Shown: positions 21,518-32,845 of the stretch, in pieces
Layout of the letters: the number at the start of each line of letters is the position of its first letter
How positions within the stretch are numbered: position 1 is the stretch's first letter
NCBI GenBank assembly: GCA_034770075.1
Contig: CM068377.1
Coordinates: 52,058,271 to 52,122,270, forward strand
Origin: Aralia elata
Lineage: Eukaryota; Streptophyta; Magnoliopsida; Apiales; Araliaceae
DNA length: 64,000 bases
Reading direction: 5' to 3'
Program-made: the position numbers and the translations under genes
Notes under the pieces: generated by a model
Told to the model about the DNA's origin: nothing
Seen by the model: the letters and a program-made list of their open reading frames with translations, nothing else
Databases searched by the model: none

Positions 21518-24500
21518 TGTAATATTCCGAACCCTAATAAGATTTGTATATGTAAATTATGTGTTTAATAAAGGAAATTTCATGATCTGACTTTGTATTA
21601 TGTGATTGTGTATTTTATTAAAAAATTAGGTCAAATAAAAACTTTTCGCCAAGCAGCTGTGTCGTGCTTAATCGGACAAAATGATTTGTCGTACTTCCGG
21701 CGAATTCACCGAGAAGCGTCTCGGCAAACTATTTTTATAAGCTGTTGTGTCGTGCTTGAAAATGACGAAGTGCTTTGTCGTGCTTCGGAGTTAATATAAT
21801 ATTATATTAACTGATAAAAATCTAAAATAAGATAGTTAAGGTTAGAATAATAAACTGAAACAGAAACCCTAATTTGAAAACCCTAATTGGTAATAAGTTG
21901 TCTGAATTGATCGATTAAAAGCCTAATTGCAATACTAGAATCTTAATTGATATAATTAGATTCTAAATAATGAATCATAATATTAATTATGAATCATTAC
22001 GATTAAACTAAACCCTAAACGAAAGATTAAAACCCTAATTGTGAAATTAGAAACCCTAATACCTAATTCTGAAACCCTAATTCTAATTAGGTTATCTAAA
22101 TCCTAAATTATGAAATGTAAAATCTTAATTATGATATGTAACCCTAATTAAGGTATTACTAAACTTAAATTAACATCATAAACATGATTAGCAAAAATCT
22201 AATTTGAATTAGCAAGTAAATAAAGGGAAAATAAAATCCTAGCCAATTAAAATTAAGCTAGGAGTGTGCAAGCTTGTGCTTGACACACTCCAGCACAAGC
22301 ATGACAACCTAGATCAGATTTGAGCAACACAAGTCCCAAACTTAGATATTTTTGGAGACAAGATTTGGAAAATAACCCTAGGAAACCCTAATTTCACATT
22401 GCTATAAATAGAATGAGATGCTGGTCAGCTAAGCCACAAAATTACAAAGCTTATACACTTATAAACATACCTAAACAAGCCTCTGCAATCACAAGTTCAG
22501 AATCAGAAGCCAGAAATCAAAAATTTAAAGAAAAAGGTGTATAAACCCTAAATTGTTGCTAGATCTTTAAGTTTGAATTTGATGTTATGTTTTAGTGTTT
22601 AGGAATACTTGTTAACATGTTATTAAGTGATCTGGGCCGTCAAATCATGTTTTTATAACAATTAAAGGGTCAAAAATGATTAAAAATCAAATCAGTCAAG
22701 AACAGTCAAAACTGTCTGACAGGTGACTTTGTCAAACGGTTTGATCGACTTAAATTGCGTGTTTGATCTGTTTAAAAGTATGTATGTGAAGCCTGATATG
22801 TGGTCTATAATATCCGACTTGAATTGCAGTAAAAGAATGTCTAGAATAGAAGTTATGATTGGTCAAAATCCTTTGACTGTTCTGATTTTTCAATTTCTGG
22901 GCAACCCAGAAAATCTTTGAAGAACTCTGACAAGGTTTGCCAGAAGTCCATGCTGCCCAGAATTGATCTAGATGAAATATTTTGTGTAATTTATTTGTTT
23001 AGATTTGTAGTATGCTATGTAAGCTTTAATCTTGGACCTTTAAAATACCTAAACGAACCATCAATTGAACGGAATTAATGGTCAAATAGCGTTGACCATT
23101 ATGACTGCATGAGTTTTCTGGGTAACCCAGAAAACTCAAGAACAGTTGGATGACCTAGTTTGACCGGATCAAATCTCACACATGTGATGTTGTTTGATCT
23201 CAAACAACACATGTCGTTACTCTCTACCATATAGACTTTAACTAGCAACAAGAATCAAACACAAACATTAAAGCATCAAAGAGAAATTTAAGATCAAAGT
23301 AGGTTGCATAGCGTTGACCAAGTGTTCTTCATGAAGAACACCTTTAGCGACGAAATGCATAAGCAAACCCAGAAACCTAAGGTTCTATGCAGACCGTCGC
23401 TAAAGCCCTTTAGCGACGGATTTTTAATAAAAATAAATAAAAATTACTTAAACAAATTATAAAATAATAAATAAATATTAAATAATTATAAATAATTAAT
23501 AATTATATTCGAAAATTCATTTTTAATTATAAAAATTTATTTTTAATATTTTTATATATTTATGAATTATTATTTAATTTAATTAAATAATAATAATAAT
23601 TATAATAAATTATTTAATAATTACATTAATTATTTAAAAATAATATTAAATCATTTAATAATTATATTAATTATTTAAAAATGATATTAAGGTAAATAAA
23701 ATTATTATATATAATAATTAAATAAAATAATAAATATTTAAATATTATTAATGATAAATAAATCATTTAAATAATATATTAAGTATTTAAAAATTACTTT
23801 TAATGATAATTAAATCATTTAAATATTAAATTAAGTTTTGAAAATTATTATAAGAAATAATTAAATTATTATAATGATAAAATATATTATAAAAATATTA
23901 TTAATGATAAAATAAATCATTTAAATAATATTCTGTCTTTCTAAAAATATTATAAATGATAAATAAATCATTTAAATAATATTTTAGGCATCTAAAAATA
24001 TTCTAAATGACAAATAAATTATTTAAATAACATATTAAATGTTTTAAAAATATTCTAAATGATAATTAAATCATTTAAAAATATTCCTAAGCTTGTAAAA
24101 TTATTTAAAAATACTTCCAAGCTTCTGAAAATTATTTAAAAATAATACCAAGCTTCTAAAAATGTTATAAATAATAAATAAATTATTTATACTAATAATT
24201 AAGCTTCCAAATGAAGTTTTATCGAACAACCTATGTGTTTAATTGATTAAGGACGCGACCGAGATACCGAATCGACGTTGAACCTTAATAAAACTTGCCT
24301 AGATTAGCGTAATACATGTTTATATACGTGTTAACGCTTATTATTGGTATACGTAGACTACGTACGTTGACCAACTGTCTTAAATTTTAATGAAACTACG
24401 CTAAGGCAAGTCTCCGAACCTTGTTACATTTAAGCAATTCTTTTATTTCTTGCTATCAATTGTTATGAAGTTATTGCTATTTGTTCAGCATAACTTAAAA

Positions 24501-25564
24501 AATGAATCATTTATTGGCTGTTTGAGCTTAAAATTATTGTGTCAAACCAAATTATTTTGGTACGACATCTATACTGAGTAAAAGGGACACCGTGGATGGA
24601 AGGTGGTCCGACAAACCTTCAAATAAGGTTTAAATTGGTAATTAAATGAATTGACCAAAATTGGCAATTAACTTAAATTGACCAAAAATGTGGTAGGATG
24701 ATATGCATACTCCTAGGATATTGGTAAGGGTGATCACCTACCAGATATCCGAACTCAAAAGGTTCTAAGTTATTGAAGACTGACAGAACAAATTAAAATA
24801 TATGGTTCCGGTACAGAACCCTCAGTATCAATTATACATCACCTGACATCTTTCAAATCAAACACACTGTGTTTACATTTTTAAATGAACTTACTGAGCA
24901 TTTGTAGCTCATTCTTGCGCTTATCTTCTTTTGCAGCTTTAAATGATATCCCTGACACTTTTGGGACAGATAAAGGAAAAGGACATATTTACTAGTTTTA
25001 TTAACTGTTTTTGAATAATCTAAGTCTTTTAAAGGCTTTTGTTGTAATAACTTAGTACTGAGAACAATGTAATCGAACCAAATGATATGTAATATATTAT
25101 GATCATTTATTTCATCGATTGCGTTATACTCTGATCTTTATTTTATTTAGCATAGTTGTACTAAGTTAGATACAGTATCTATACGAACTATACATCTGAA
25201 TGAAGGTATTTAAATGATGTGAAAGTTCTATAAGCTTTGGGGTTACACTTAATGAGCACCGGTAAGGTGTCGTCTTTACCGAAATGCGCCCCTCAGTTCT
25301 ATGGACAATCTTATCATTAATACTGTGAATGTCAGATAGATAGGGAATATAGATATGAAAGAGGTATTCATTAGATATGAATCTATACATCCAAGTGAGG
25401 GTATCCAAACACAGACAACGTTCTGGTCGGAACTAGTACCTGTTATGGGATACTGTGAACCTTGCATAGATAGAAGTCATATTTTATTGAATATTTATAG
25501 TTGTATAGTTTCACGTGAGCACCAGATCTGCTACATGGGAGTGTAGAGATTTGGGGGCATCACA
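21518..25564 (+). repeat. 5' LTR of element A (4047 bp)
   Basis: It begins TGTAATATTCCG and ends GGGGGCATCACA, and matches 48549-52583 along its whole length, with a few differences per 100 bases by eye and small indels. It contains a cluster of AAACCCTAA motifs (about 21860-22090, plus 22380 and 22550), a TATA box at 22402-22410, an imperfect hairpin built on TTTAGCGACG at 23342-23405, and a very AT-rich repetitive block at about 23430-24210. No ORF with a recognisable domain is present. Confidence 0.95.
22402..22410 (+). promoter_or_regulatory. TATA box of the A LTR
   Basis: CTATAAATA in the sequence CATTGCTATAAATAGAATG, unchanged in the second LTR at 49422-49430. It is the likely core promoter for gag-pol transcription. 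Confidence 0.65.
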
Positions 25565-25567
25565 GGT

Positions 25568-25580
25568 TGGTATCAGAGCT
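25568..25580 (+). other. Primer binding site of A (tRNA-iMet type)
   Basis: TGGTATCAGAGCT three bases after the LTR end; complementary to the 3' end of initiator Met tRNA. Confidence 0.92.
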
Positions 25581-25734
25581 GTAGATTATAGCACTAAGGT
25601 AGTTAGGAAATACCTTAGGATATAGTCTTTGAGTCCGTAAAATACTTAATCATACATAAAATAATCTTAAAAGCTTTATCTTATGTGTAAATTTGTTTTC
25701 CCATAATACTAAACAAATTAAAATTCTTTTGTAG

Positions 25735-25864
25735 GACTGCATTTGAGGGCCTAGAACGAAGGGTATTTAGGTATCCTGTAGAGGAGGAGAAGGATGATTA
25801 TATGATCGATAGAGCGGTGGTTGGTCATATGATACAGGATGCTTATAAGAGAGTACGTGATTGA
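25735..25864 (+). pseudogene. Short relative of the extra ORF, element A
   Basis: This exon-like segment follows an acceptor TTCTTTTGTAG and gives 42 codons ending in TGA. The product has ERRVFRYP, then YMIDRAVVGHMIQDAYKRV. It lines up with the C-terminus of the 268-aa ORF of F (DRVHRHP, then DMVDRRMVTRIMEQERQEAV) and starts in the same phase after the acceptor (G, then the first codon). The coiled-coil part is absent and there is no ATG at its start, so it is either a truncated remnant or an exon joined to an unseen upstream exon. The similarity is weak but its position and splice context agree. Confidence 0.5.
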
Positions 25865-26087
25865 TTATATTAGTATAGTACTTAGTTTACGTTTCGTAGT
25901 TTGTAATATATAAATTTTGACGTTGTAAAATAGTGAGTTCTTTGTACTAACTAGTGGTAGTCTAAACCACTAGTCGAATATGTACTCGTTTTGCATGTTA
26001 TATACAAATTGCGTTTGTACAATCAAAGTGTTAGTTTTATGTGTAACATATCCTTGTATTTATACATGTTTTCCTTTATTTTAGAGT

Positions 26088-27564
26088 CATAGCATCAGGA
26101 AGGAGAACCCAAACTAGGAATTAGCCTAATGAAACAAACCCCACACAACAATTGGTAGATATACTCTTAGGAGCTTTACAAAATCATCCACCACATCAAC
26201 CTACCACAGTTAATCCACATAGTACTATGTTCAAAGACTTTAAATTGGTAGGACTGCCTGAATTTAAGGGAACCGCAGAACCTATTGAGGCACAAACTTG
26301 GGTTACCGAAATAGAGAAGGTTTTTGTGGTAACTAATGTTGGTGAAGATCAAAAGACGGTCTTTGCCACCTTTTTCCTCAAAGGTGAGGCGAACCATTGG
26401 TGGGAAAATACTAGAATTCGTGCAGGTGAAGGTATAATTCCTTGGACTAGATTTAAGGAGTTATTCTTCGAAAATTACTTTCCTCAATCAATGCAGGATC
26501 GTATGGAGGTACGATTCCTAGAATTGAAACAAGGGGAGCTTACTATATCCCAGTATACGGCTAAGTTCAATGAATTAGCTAGGTTTGCCCCACATCAGGT
26601 CAATACAGAGGTAAGGAAGACCAGGAGATACGAAGAGGGATTGAAACCCCAAATTCGTAGTAAGTTGTCAGTGTTCCAAGTGAGAACTTTTCCTGAAATT
26701 CTCGAAAAAGCTATTATAGCTAAAAATGAGAATGAAGCTTTGATAAAATTTCATAAGGAGAAACGGGGTCAAAATGAAGGAGGGAAGTTTAAAGGAGAAG
26801 TTAGTACAGAGGGTACTAATAATAACAAGAGGAAGTGGGATGCCACTGTTCCTACAAACTTTGTAAGGAGGGGTAACAATTACAACAATAACAATAACAA
26901 CAGAAACCAGAACAATAATAATAAGATGGTACATTGTGTTATTTGTGGAAAGAATCACATGGGAGTATGTCGCCACAGAGTGATTACTTGTTACCATTGT
27001 GGACAAGAGGGACATTATTCCACTAACTGTCCCCAAAAGAGTAATGAGAATACTCGTCAGGGTAACCCGAATGTTACCTGTTATACTTGTGGTGCAACTG
27101 GGCATGTGTCTAGGAATTGCCCGAGGAATAGAAACCAACTTGGGGGAGGAAATCAAGTCCCAACTAATAACCCCAAACCGACAGTAGCAGGAGCTGGAGG
27201 TCCAGGTCGTCCAACCGCCAGAACGTTTAATATGACGATGAGGGATGTTGTTGCTGCACCGAACGTGGTAACAGGTATCATCCCTATCGACACTTTAAAT
27301 GCATATGTGTTGTTCGATTCTGGTGCTACTTGTTCATTCGTATCTAATGACTTTTCTAAGAAATTGACAATGTCATGCGAAGACTTAGACATACCTTTTA
27401 ATGTGGAAATCGCAAACCATGAGATAATTCCCGTCAAAACCATATATAAGAATTGTGCCGTAGAGATTAAGGGACACAAGTTTCTTGTGAACCTCATTCC
27501 TATACAACTAGGGGAATTTGATATAATATTAGGAATGGATTGGCTACCAATTATAATGCGATAA
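26088..27564 (+). CDS. gag-protease of element A
   Basis: A 470-codon open stretch runs from 26152 to 27564. The true start is probably upstream near 26089, where a Met codon has become ATA after the acceptor TTTATTTTAG, and a TAG lies near 26120. The gag core has EAQTWVTEIEKVF and WTRFKELFFENYFP. An Asn-rich linker leads to zinc knuckles CYHCGQEGHYSTNC and CYTCGATGHVSRNC, plus a shortened CVICGKNHMGVC. Protease follows, with FDSGATCSF and ILGMDWL. A single-base frameshift near 27545 separates it from pol. Gag packages element RNA, and the protease matures Gag-Pol. Confidence 0.9.
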
Positions 27565-29117
27565 TTGACTGCCAGCGGAAGCGGGTAAATCTAGTGACTG
27601 CTTCAGAGTCAAAAGTAGTGTTCCACGGTGGTTGTTCACCTAAACGATCTCACTGTCTGACAGTAATGCAAGCAGAGAGATTGCTTAGGAAGGGTTGTAC
27701 AGGCTATTTGGCATACATAGTAGATACTCGAAAAGAAGGAGTAAAGCTAGAGCAAATACCTGTAGTTAGAGAATTTCCGGATGTGTTTCCAGATGAGTTA
27801 TCAGGTCTACCTCCAGATAGAAAGATCGAATTTGTTATCGATCTAGCACCTGGTACGGCACCCGTTTCAAAGGCACCGTACAGGATGGCGCCGGTAGAGT
27901 TGAAAGAGTTACTTGTACAGTTACAGGAACTCATAGACAAGAAGTACATACAACCCAGTGTTTCACCTTAGGGAGCACCGGTGTTGTTTGTAAAGAAAAA
28001 GGATGGAACGTTAAGGTTATGCATCGACTATAGAGAATTAAATAAGTTAACTATAAAGAACAAATATCATTTACCAGGAATTGATGATTTGTTTGACCAG
28101 TTGAAAGGGGCCGAACACTTTTCAAAGATCGACCTACGATCAGGTTATCATCAATTAAAGGTAAGAAAAGAAGATGTGCCGAAGACAGCGTTTAGGACAC
28201 GCTATGGACATTATGAGTTTCTTGTAATGTCTTTTTGATTAACAAATGCGCCGGCAGCATTCATGGACTTAATGAACCGAGTGTTTAAACCATGCTTAGA
28301 CAAATTTGTCGTAGTGTTCATCGATGATATTTTAGTATACTCGAGAACAAAAGAGGAGCATGTTGAACACTTAAGGAGCGTATTAGAGATATTACGCAAG
28401 GAACAACTTTATGCAAAGTTTTCCAAATGTGAATTCTGGTTGGAACGAGTCCAATTCTTGGGTCATGTGATTGACAAGAATGGAATAGCAGTAGATCCAG
28501 CAAAGATAGGATCGGTTGTGAATTGGGAACAACCAACAACTCCAACAGAAGTAAGAAGTTTTCTCGGTTTAGCAGGGTATTATCGGCGTTTTATACAAGA
28601 TTTTTCAAAGATAGCAACCCCGCTAACTAATTTGACTCGAAAGACGGTAAAGTACGTCTGGACAGACAAATGTGAAGAAAGCTTCTAAGAGTTGAAGAAG
28701 CGGTTAAGCATGGCACCAGTGTTATCTTTACCAGATGATACAGGTGGCCTTGTAGTTTATAGTGATGCATCAAACAAGGGATTAGGTTGTGTGTTAATGC
28801 AGTATGGGAAGGTGATTGCATATGCATCAAGACAACTCAAAGATTATGAGAAGAGGTATCCTACGCATGATCTTGAGTTAGCTGCGGTAGTATTTGCCTT
28901 GAAAATTTGGAGGCATTATTTGTACAGGGAGAAATGTGAAATATATACAGATCATAAGAGTCTAAAATATATTTTCACACAAAAAGAGTTAAACATGAGG
29001 TAGAGGAAATGGCTAGAGTTAATAAAAGATTTCGACTGTGAAATTTTATATCATCCCGGAAAAGCCAACGTCGTAGCAGACACATTGAGTCGGAAGAACT
29101 AAGAGAAGTTAAATGTC
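27565..29117 (+). pseudogene. Reverse transcriptase-RNase H of element A
   Basis: The frame resumes at about 27546 with NAIIDCQRKRVNLV. RT shows GLPPDRKIEFVIDL, LRLCIDYRELN and the active-site FIDDILVYS. RNase H shows VVYSDASNKGLGCVL and IYTDHKSLKYIF. In-frame stops lie at 27969 (TAG where SPWGAP is expected), 28237 (TGA), 28686 (TAA where Gln is expected), 29001 (TAG where Gln is expected) and near 29100. All catalytic motifs survive, so the inactivation is recent and made of point changes. The matching domain in F is open over most of its length. Confidence 0.9.
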
Positions 29118-30420
29118 ATGACCAATAATGAAATATTGATAAAAGAGTTTGACAAACTTGAGATCAAGGTGGGAGTTTCAGTTAACTCTACCGAGAAGTT
29201 ATTCGTCATGGAAGGTAGTTCGACTTTATTGGATAGAATCAAAGAACTACAGGAGACTGATGCAGAATGTCAGAAGTATAAGGCAGAAATGACTCATAAA
29301 AAGAATGTTAAGTTTAGAGTGGATAAGGATGGAGTACTGAGATACGAAAATAGAATTTGGGCACCCTCAGTACAAGAACTAAAAGACAAAATACTGAATG
29401 AAGCCCACAGTTCTAAATTCGCTGTACATCCAGGGAGTACAAAAATGTATAAAGACTTGAGCCAACATTTTTGGTGGTCTAACATGAAAAGAGAAATAGC
29501 GGAGTGGGTAAGTAAATGTTTAACATGTCAAAGGGTTAAAGCTGAACACCAAAAGTCGAGTGGATTACTACAGCCCTTAGAAATTCCTAAGTGGAAATGG
29601 GAGCATATTACCATGGATTTCGTAGTTGGTCTTCCTAATACACAGAAAGGTCACAATGCCATTTGGATAATTGTAGATCATCTTACCAAATCAGCTCATT
29701 TTCTACCCATCAAAATCAACTTCAGTCTTGACCAGTTAGCCAAACTTTACATCAATGAAATTATTTCTAGATATGGAGTCCCTGTTTCTATAGTATCAGA
29801 CCGAGATCCACGATTTACTTCGAATTTTTGGACAAGTCTCTAGAAAAATTTAGCAACTCAGTTGAGACTAAGTACAGCATACCATCCACAAACTGACGGT
29901 CAAAGTGAGAGAACCATCCAGACATTGGAAGACATGTTGCGCTCTTGCATCATGGATTTCAAGGGAAGTTGGGAAGATTAATTACCTTTGGTAGAATTTT
30001 CCTACAACAATAGTTACCATGCCAGCATAGGAATGCCACCATTTGAAGCCCTATATGGAAGAAAATGTAGAACACCTTTATGTTGGGATGAGGTCGGAGA
30101 GCGACAAATGTTAGGACCTGAAATAGTGCAACAAACCACGGAGGTAGTCCGAACTATACGAGGAAGATTACAAGCATCACAGGATCGACAAAAGAAATAT
30201 GCTGATCAACACAGAAAGTTACAAGATTTCGAAGTCGGTAGTCACGTATTCTTAAAAGTATCTTCGTGGAAAGGCAAAATTCGATTTGGGAAGAAAGGGA
30301 AATTAAGTCCAAGATTCATCGGACAATTTCAGATACTTAGAAGGATAGGTGAGGTAGCCTATGAGGTAGCCCTACCTCCCGAGCTAGAACATATTCATAA
30401 TGTGTTTCATGTGTTCACGT
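29118..30420 (+). pseudogene. Integrase of element A
   Basis: The linker and HHCC domain (HPGSTKMYKDL, CLTCQRVKAEH) are followed by the catalytic core. The three acidic residues lie in MDFVVG, SDRDPRF and DGQSERT. The GPY/F-type C-terminal region (LSPRFIGQFQILRRIGEVAYEVALP) follows. TAG at 29842 replaces Gln, TAA near 29979 breaks the WED-LPL segment, and a stop lies at 30419 where the fragment at 21222 reads through. Integrase inserts the cDNA into chromosomes. Confidence 0.9.
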
Positions 30421-30653
30421 AACGACCGTACAAACCCGATTATAAACATGTTATCGACTACGAACCCATCCAGATCGAGAAAGATTTATCTTATGAAGAA
30501 ATTCCTATCGAAATCATAGATAGGAAAGAACAACATCTGCGAAATAAAGTGATTCCTTCAGTCAAAGTTATTTGGAGGAATCAAAATATAGAGGAAGCTA
30601 CATGGGAGCTTGAAAGTAAAATGCGAGATAGTTACCCACACTTATTTGTATAA
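30421..30653 (+). pseudogene. Chromodomain at the integrase C-terminus of element A
   Basis: RPYKPDYKHVIDYEPI is followed by EIIDRKEQHLRNKVIPSVKV, WRNQNIEEATWELES and YPHLF, ending in TAA at 30651. The motif order (hydrophobic strand, IPxVKVxWRN, EEATWE, YPxLF) is the Tekay-type chromodomain, which in chromoviruses is thought to steer integration toward modified histones. It is separated from integrase by the stop at 30419. Confidence 0.88.
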
Positions 30654-30681
30654 CCTGTACTGTAATTTCGAGGACAAAATT

Positions 30682-30693
30682 CTTATTAGTGGG
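30682..30693 (+). other. Polypurine tract of A, left half (split by B)
   Basis: CTTATTAGTGGG here and GGTGAA at 48543-48548 together form the tract seen intact at 21501-21517. B landed inside it, so A could no longer complete plus-strand priming from this site. Confidence 0.85.
30689..30693. repeat. Target site duplication of B, left copy (GTGGG)
   Basis: GTGGG precedes B's TGTAGACACCC and is repeated at 48538-48542 after GGCGTCGACA. The uninterrupted site is visible at 21507-21517. Confidence 0.95.
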
Positions 30694-32823
30694 TGTAGAC
30701 ACCCAAATTTTGCGTTTCCTTCTACTAACCATGACAGGAGGGCGAAATCGTCAATTGAACCGGCTTGCGGGAGCAAAGGAGCGGGCACAAGGGCGAGCGC
30801 CCGGCACCGCCGCAATGTTTTGGGCAAACCAAGTTTACGTGACAATAAAGCCGTCCGAGGCAGGCATTTCCGAATGAGGTGGCACGTCTCCCGGAAATTC
30901 CCGGACTGCAGAATACGAGCCTGTCAGCGAAAACTGACGTTGCGGCACGAAAATCGAGGCGTGGCACGAAAATCGAGAAAGTCAAGCCCGCCAGCCGCGG
31001 ATAGATCTGCGGCCAAGTGGGTGCGCCAGCACGGAAACCAGGAAATCAGCACTACCAGCTGAGTGCGATGGGAGGCGTGCCAGCTGGCCAGCCGCAGATC
31101 CATCTGCGGCCAGCCGCAGATAGATCTGCGGCTGGCTTTGGCCAGCCTATTTAAGCCCAGCTTCGGGCAGCATACAGGAGGGTGGGGAAGAAAATTGAAA
31201 GAGGGAGAATTCCAGCAGAAAACAACAGCAAAAAATCGGAAATAGAGAGGAAAAACACCATAATTTTTGCAACAAAATAGGAGGGAAAGGAAGGAAAAAG
31301 TGAGGATTAATATCTCTTGAGTTGATTGTATCACATATATTTCTCCTTCTATTCAAATACATCAAGTTCACATCCATTTGGATATCAATTGCAAGGTGAA
31401 ATCTCTTTTATTATATCAATTTCTATCATATCATTTGATTGAATTAAATGTAGATTTCACGTAAATTATTGTGGAACAATGGATTAGGAATTATTAGAGA
31501 GGGTTCCATCGGAACAAAATTCTTCCTAATAATCCGATGATATCCATTGGGTGAGGTTTTGCTCGTTTATGACGATAAATACATTAGGTGGAATTGATCT
31601 ATTTAGATTGTTAATTTTGAATCATTGTGGTGCGTTAAGCAACCCGTTGTTAGTTATGTTGTTGTATCTACTTGATGTTTGTGAGAAATTATGGTTGTGA
31701 GCCTAGGAGAGCGACCCCGTGGTCCAAATCCGATGATGGACATATCTTGATGTAAGAAGTAGAAATGACGTAATTTTCATTGTAAATATGTAATCGTTGG
31801 GCCTTAAAACGACGCTAAGGCGAGAATCGTGTTTAAGGCCCCGAAATAGTGAAATTTGTGATTGTAGGCGTTTGGGGTTTATTTTGATGGCTTACATGCC
31901 CATGAATAGCCCCGACGCGTGTTTATGCTCGATTTGATTTATGACACGAAATTGATTTTAAAGCTAAATGATAAGATTTTCATAAAATCAATCAAAGTAG
32001 GATATTAGAATCACGAGGTTAAAATTTGAGAAATGTTAATGAATGTCGATTCCTATCTAACGAGAAAGCTAAAGAAAATCGTTTTCAAACGTCACCAAAT
32101 TTGATTTTATGAAAATAAGTAATGTTTTATTAAACCGTTGTGCATAGGGTTAAAGAGATTCTAGAAGTTGCCCATCGCTTGAGTTACGAAAGCAACGCAT
32201 AGATCTCGATTCCTATTTTAACGAAGGTTTAAAAACTCGTGTTTTGCCAAAGCGACACCTAATGAAAATCTCATAGTTTTGACAAATAAAAATCAAATCT
32301 TTCTTATAACGAACCAAGCTTTCTCGTATAAATTAAAAGACATTCCGAAGCGTTCTCAAATTAAAACACGGTTTTCCCTAAAAATCCAAATGATTCTTTC
32401 ATACAAGCCCACCACGACATTCACATAGGCACACACACACACATACACACACACACACACACACATTCATGAGTTAAAAGGATAGGAAAGCATCAAGATT
32501 GCGGTAACCGTGTTTCACGGAAGTCGAGGGGTGCCTAACACCTTCCCCTCACTTAAACAAGCCCCCGAACTCTATGAATCTCAATTCGCAGACCAATTAA
32601 TTCAGAGTCACATATGAGCCAGCGATTTACAAAAAAACGAAAATTCGGATGAGTTGGTACATCCATTTCAAATATACCAACTGGCGACTCTGGTTAAATT
32701 GGCTCATCATAAAAAACGATCTTTCAAAACCCCGTCGACCTCAATGCCGACCTTTTCCAAAAATCATCTAAACCAAAAGGCTAAAATTGGAAAAGACTAG
32801 AAAGCGAAAACCCGGCGTCGACA
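30694..32823 (+). repeat. 5' LTR of element B (2130 bp)
   Basis: TGTAGACACCC...GGCGTCGACA. It holds three copies of an imperfect palindrome (30992-31013, 31088-31110, 31111-31133), TATTTAA at 31148-31154, a purine-rich leader and an (AC)n microsatellite at about 32429-32465. A primer-site-like CTGGCGACTCTGG lies in U5 near 32682. No gene is seen; frames spanning the left edge are chance. Confidence 0.95.
31086..31154 (+). promoter_or_regulatory. LTR promoter of B: double palindrome plus TATA box
   Basis: Two tandem units of the form GCCGCAGATNNATCTGCGGC at 31086-31131 are followed 16 bp later by TATTTAA (31148-31154). A third, separate unit lies at 30992-31013. The same arrangement is in the 3' LTR at 46806-46874. 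Each unit is a near-perfect inverted repeat and could bind a dimeric regulator. The module recurs upstream of the antisense genes at 45338-45383. Confidence 0.65.
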
Positions 32824-32825
32824 GC

Positions 32826-32845
32826 TGGCGACTCCGCTGGGGACC
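32826..32845 (+). other. Primer binding site of B (tRNA-Arg type)
   Basis: TGGCGACTCCGCTGGGGACC two bases after the LTR is complementary to the 3' end of a plant tRNA-Arg, as is usual for Ogre/Tat elements. The tRNA assignment is from recall of plant tRNA-Arg 3' ends. Confidence 0.8.

Noticed and set aside
21518..25564. Host gene or promoter hidden in the 4-kb LTR
   Set aside because: The whole stretch is duplicated at 48549-52583 with LTR ends, primer site and polypurine tract; no exon-like coding was found.
30610..31062. 150-codon open frame across the A/B junction, and its near copy at 46258-46782
   Set aside because: It spans the junction of two elements and reads into LTR sequence; both copies come from the LTR of B and have no domain.
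32429..32465. (AC)n tract as a functional element
   Set aside because: Ordinary microsatellite that differs in length between the two LTRs.
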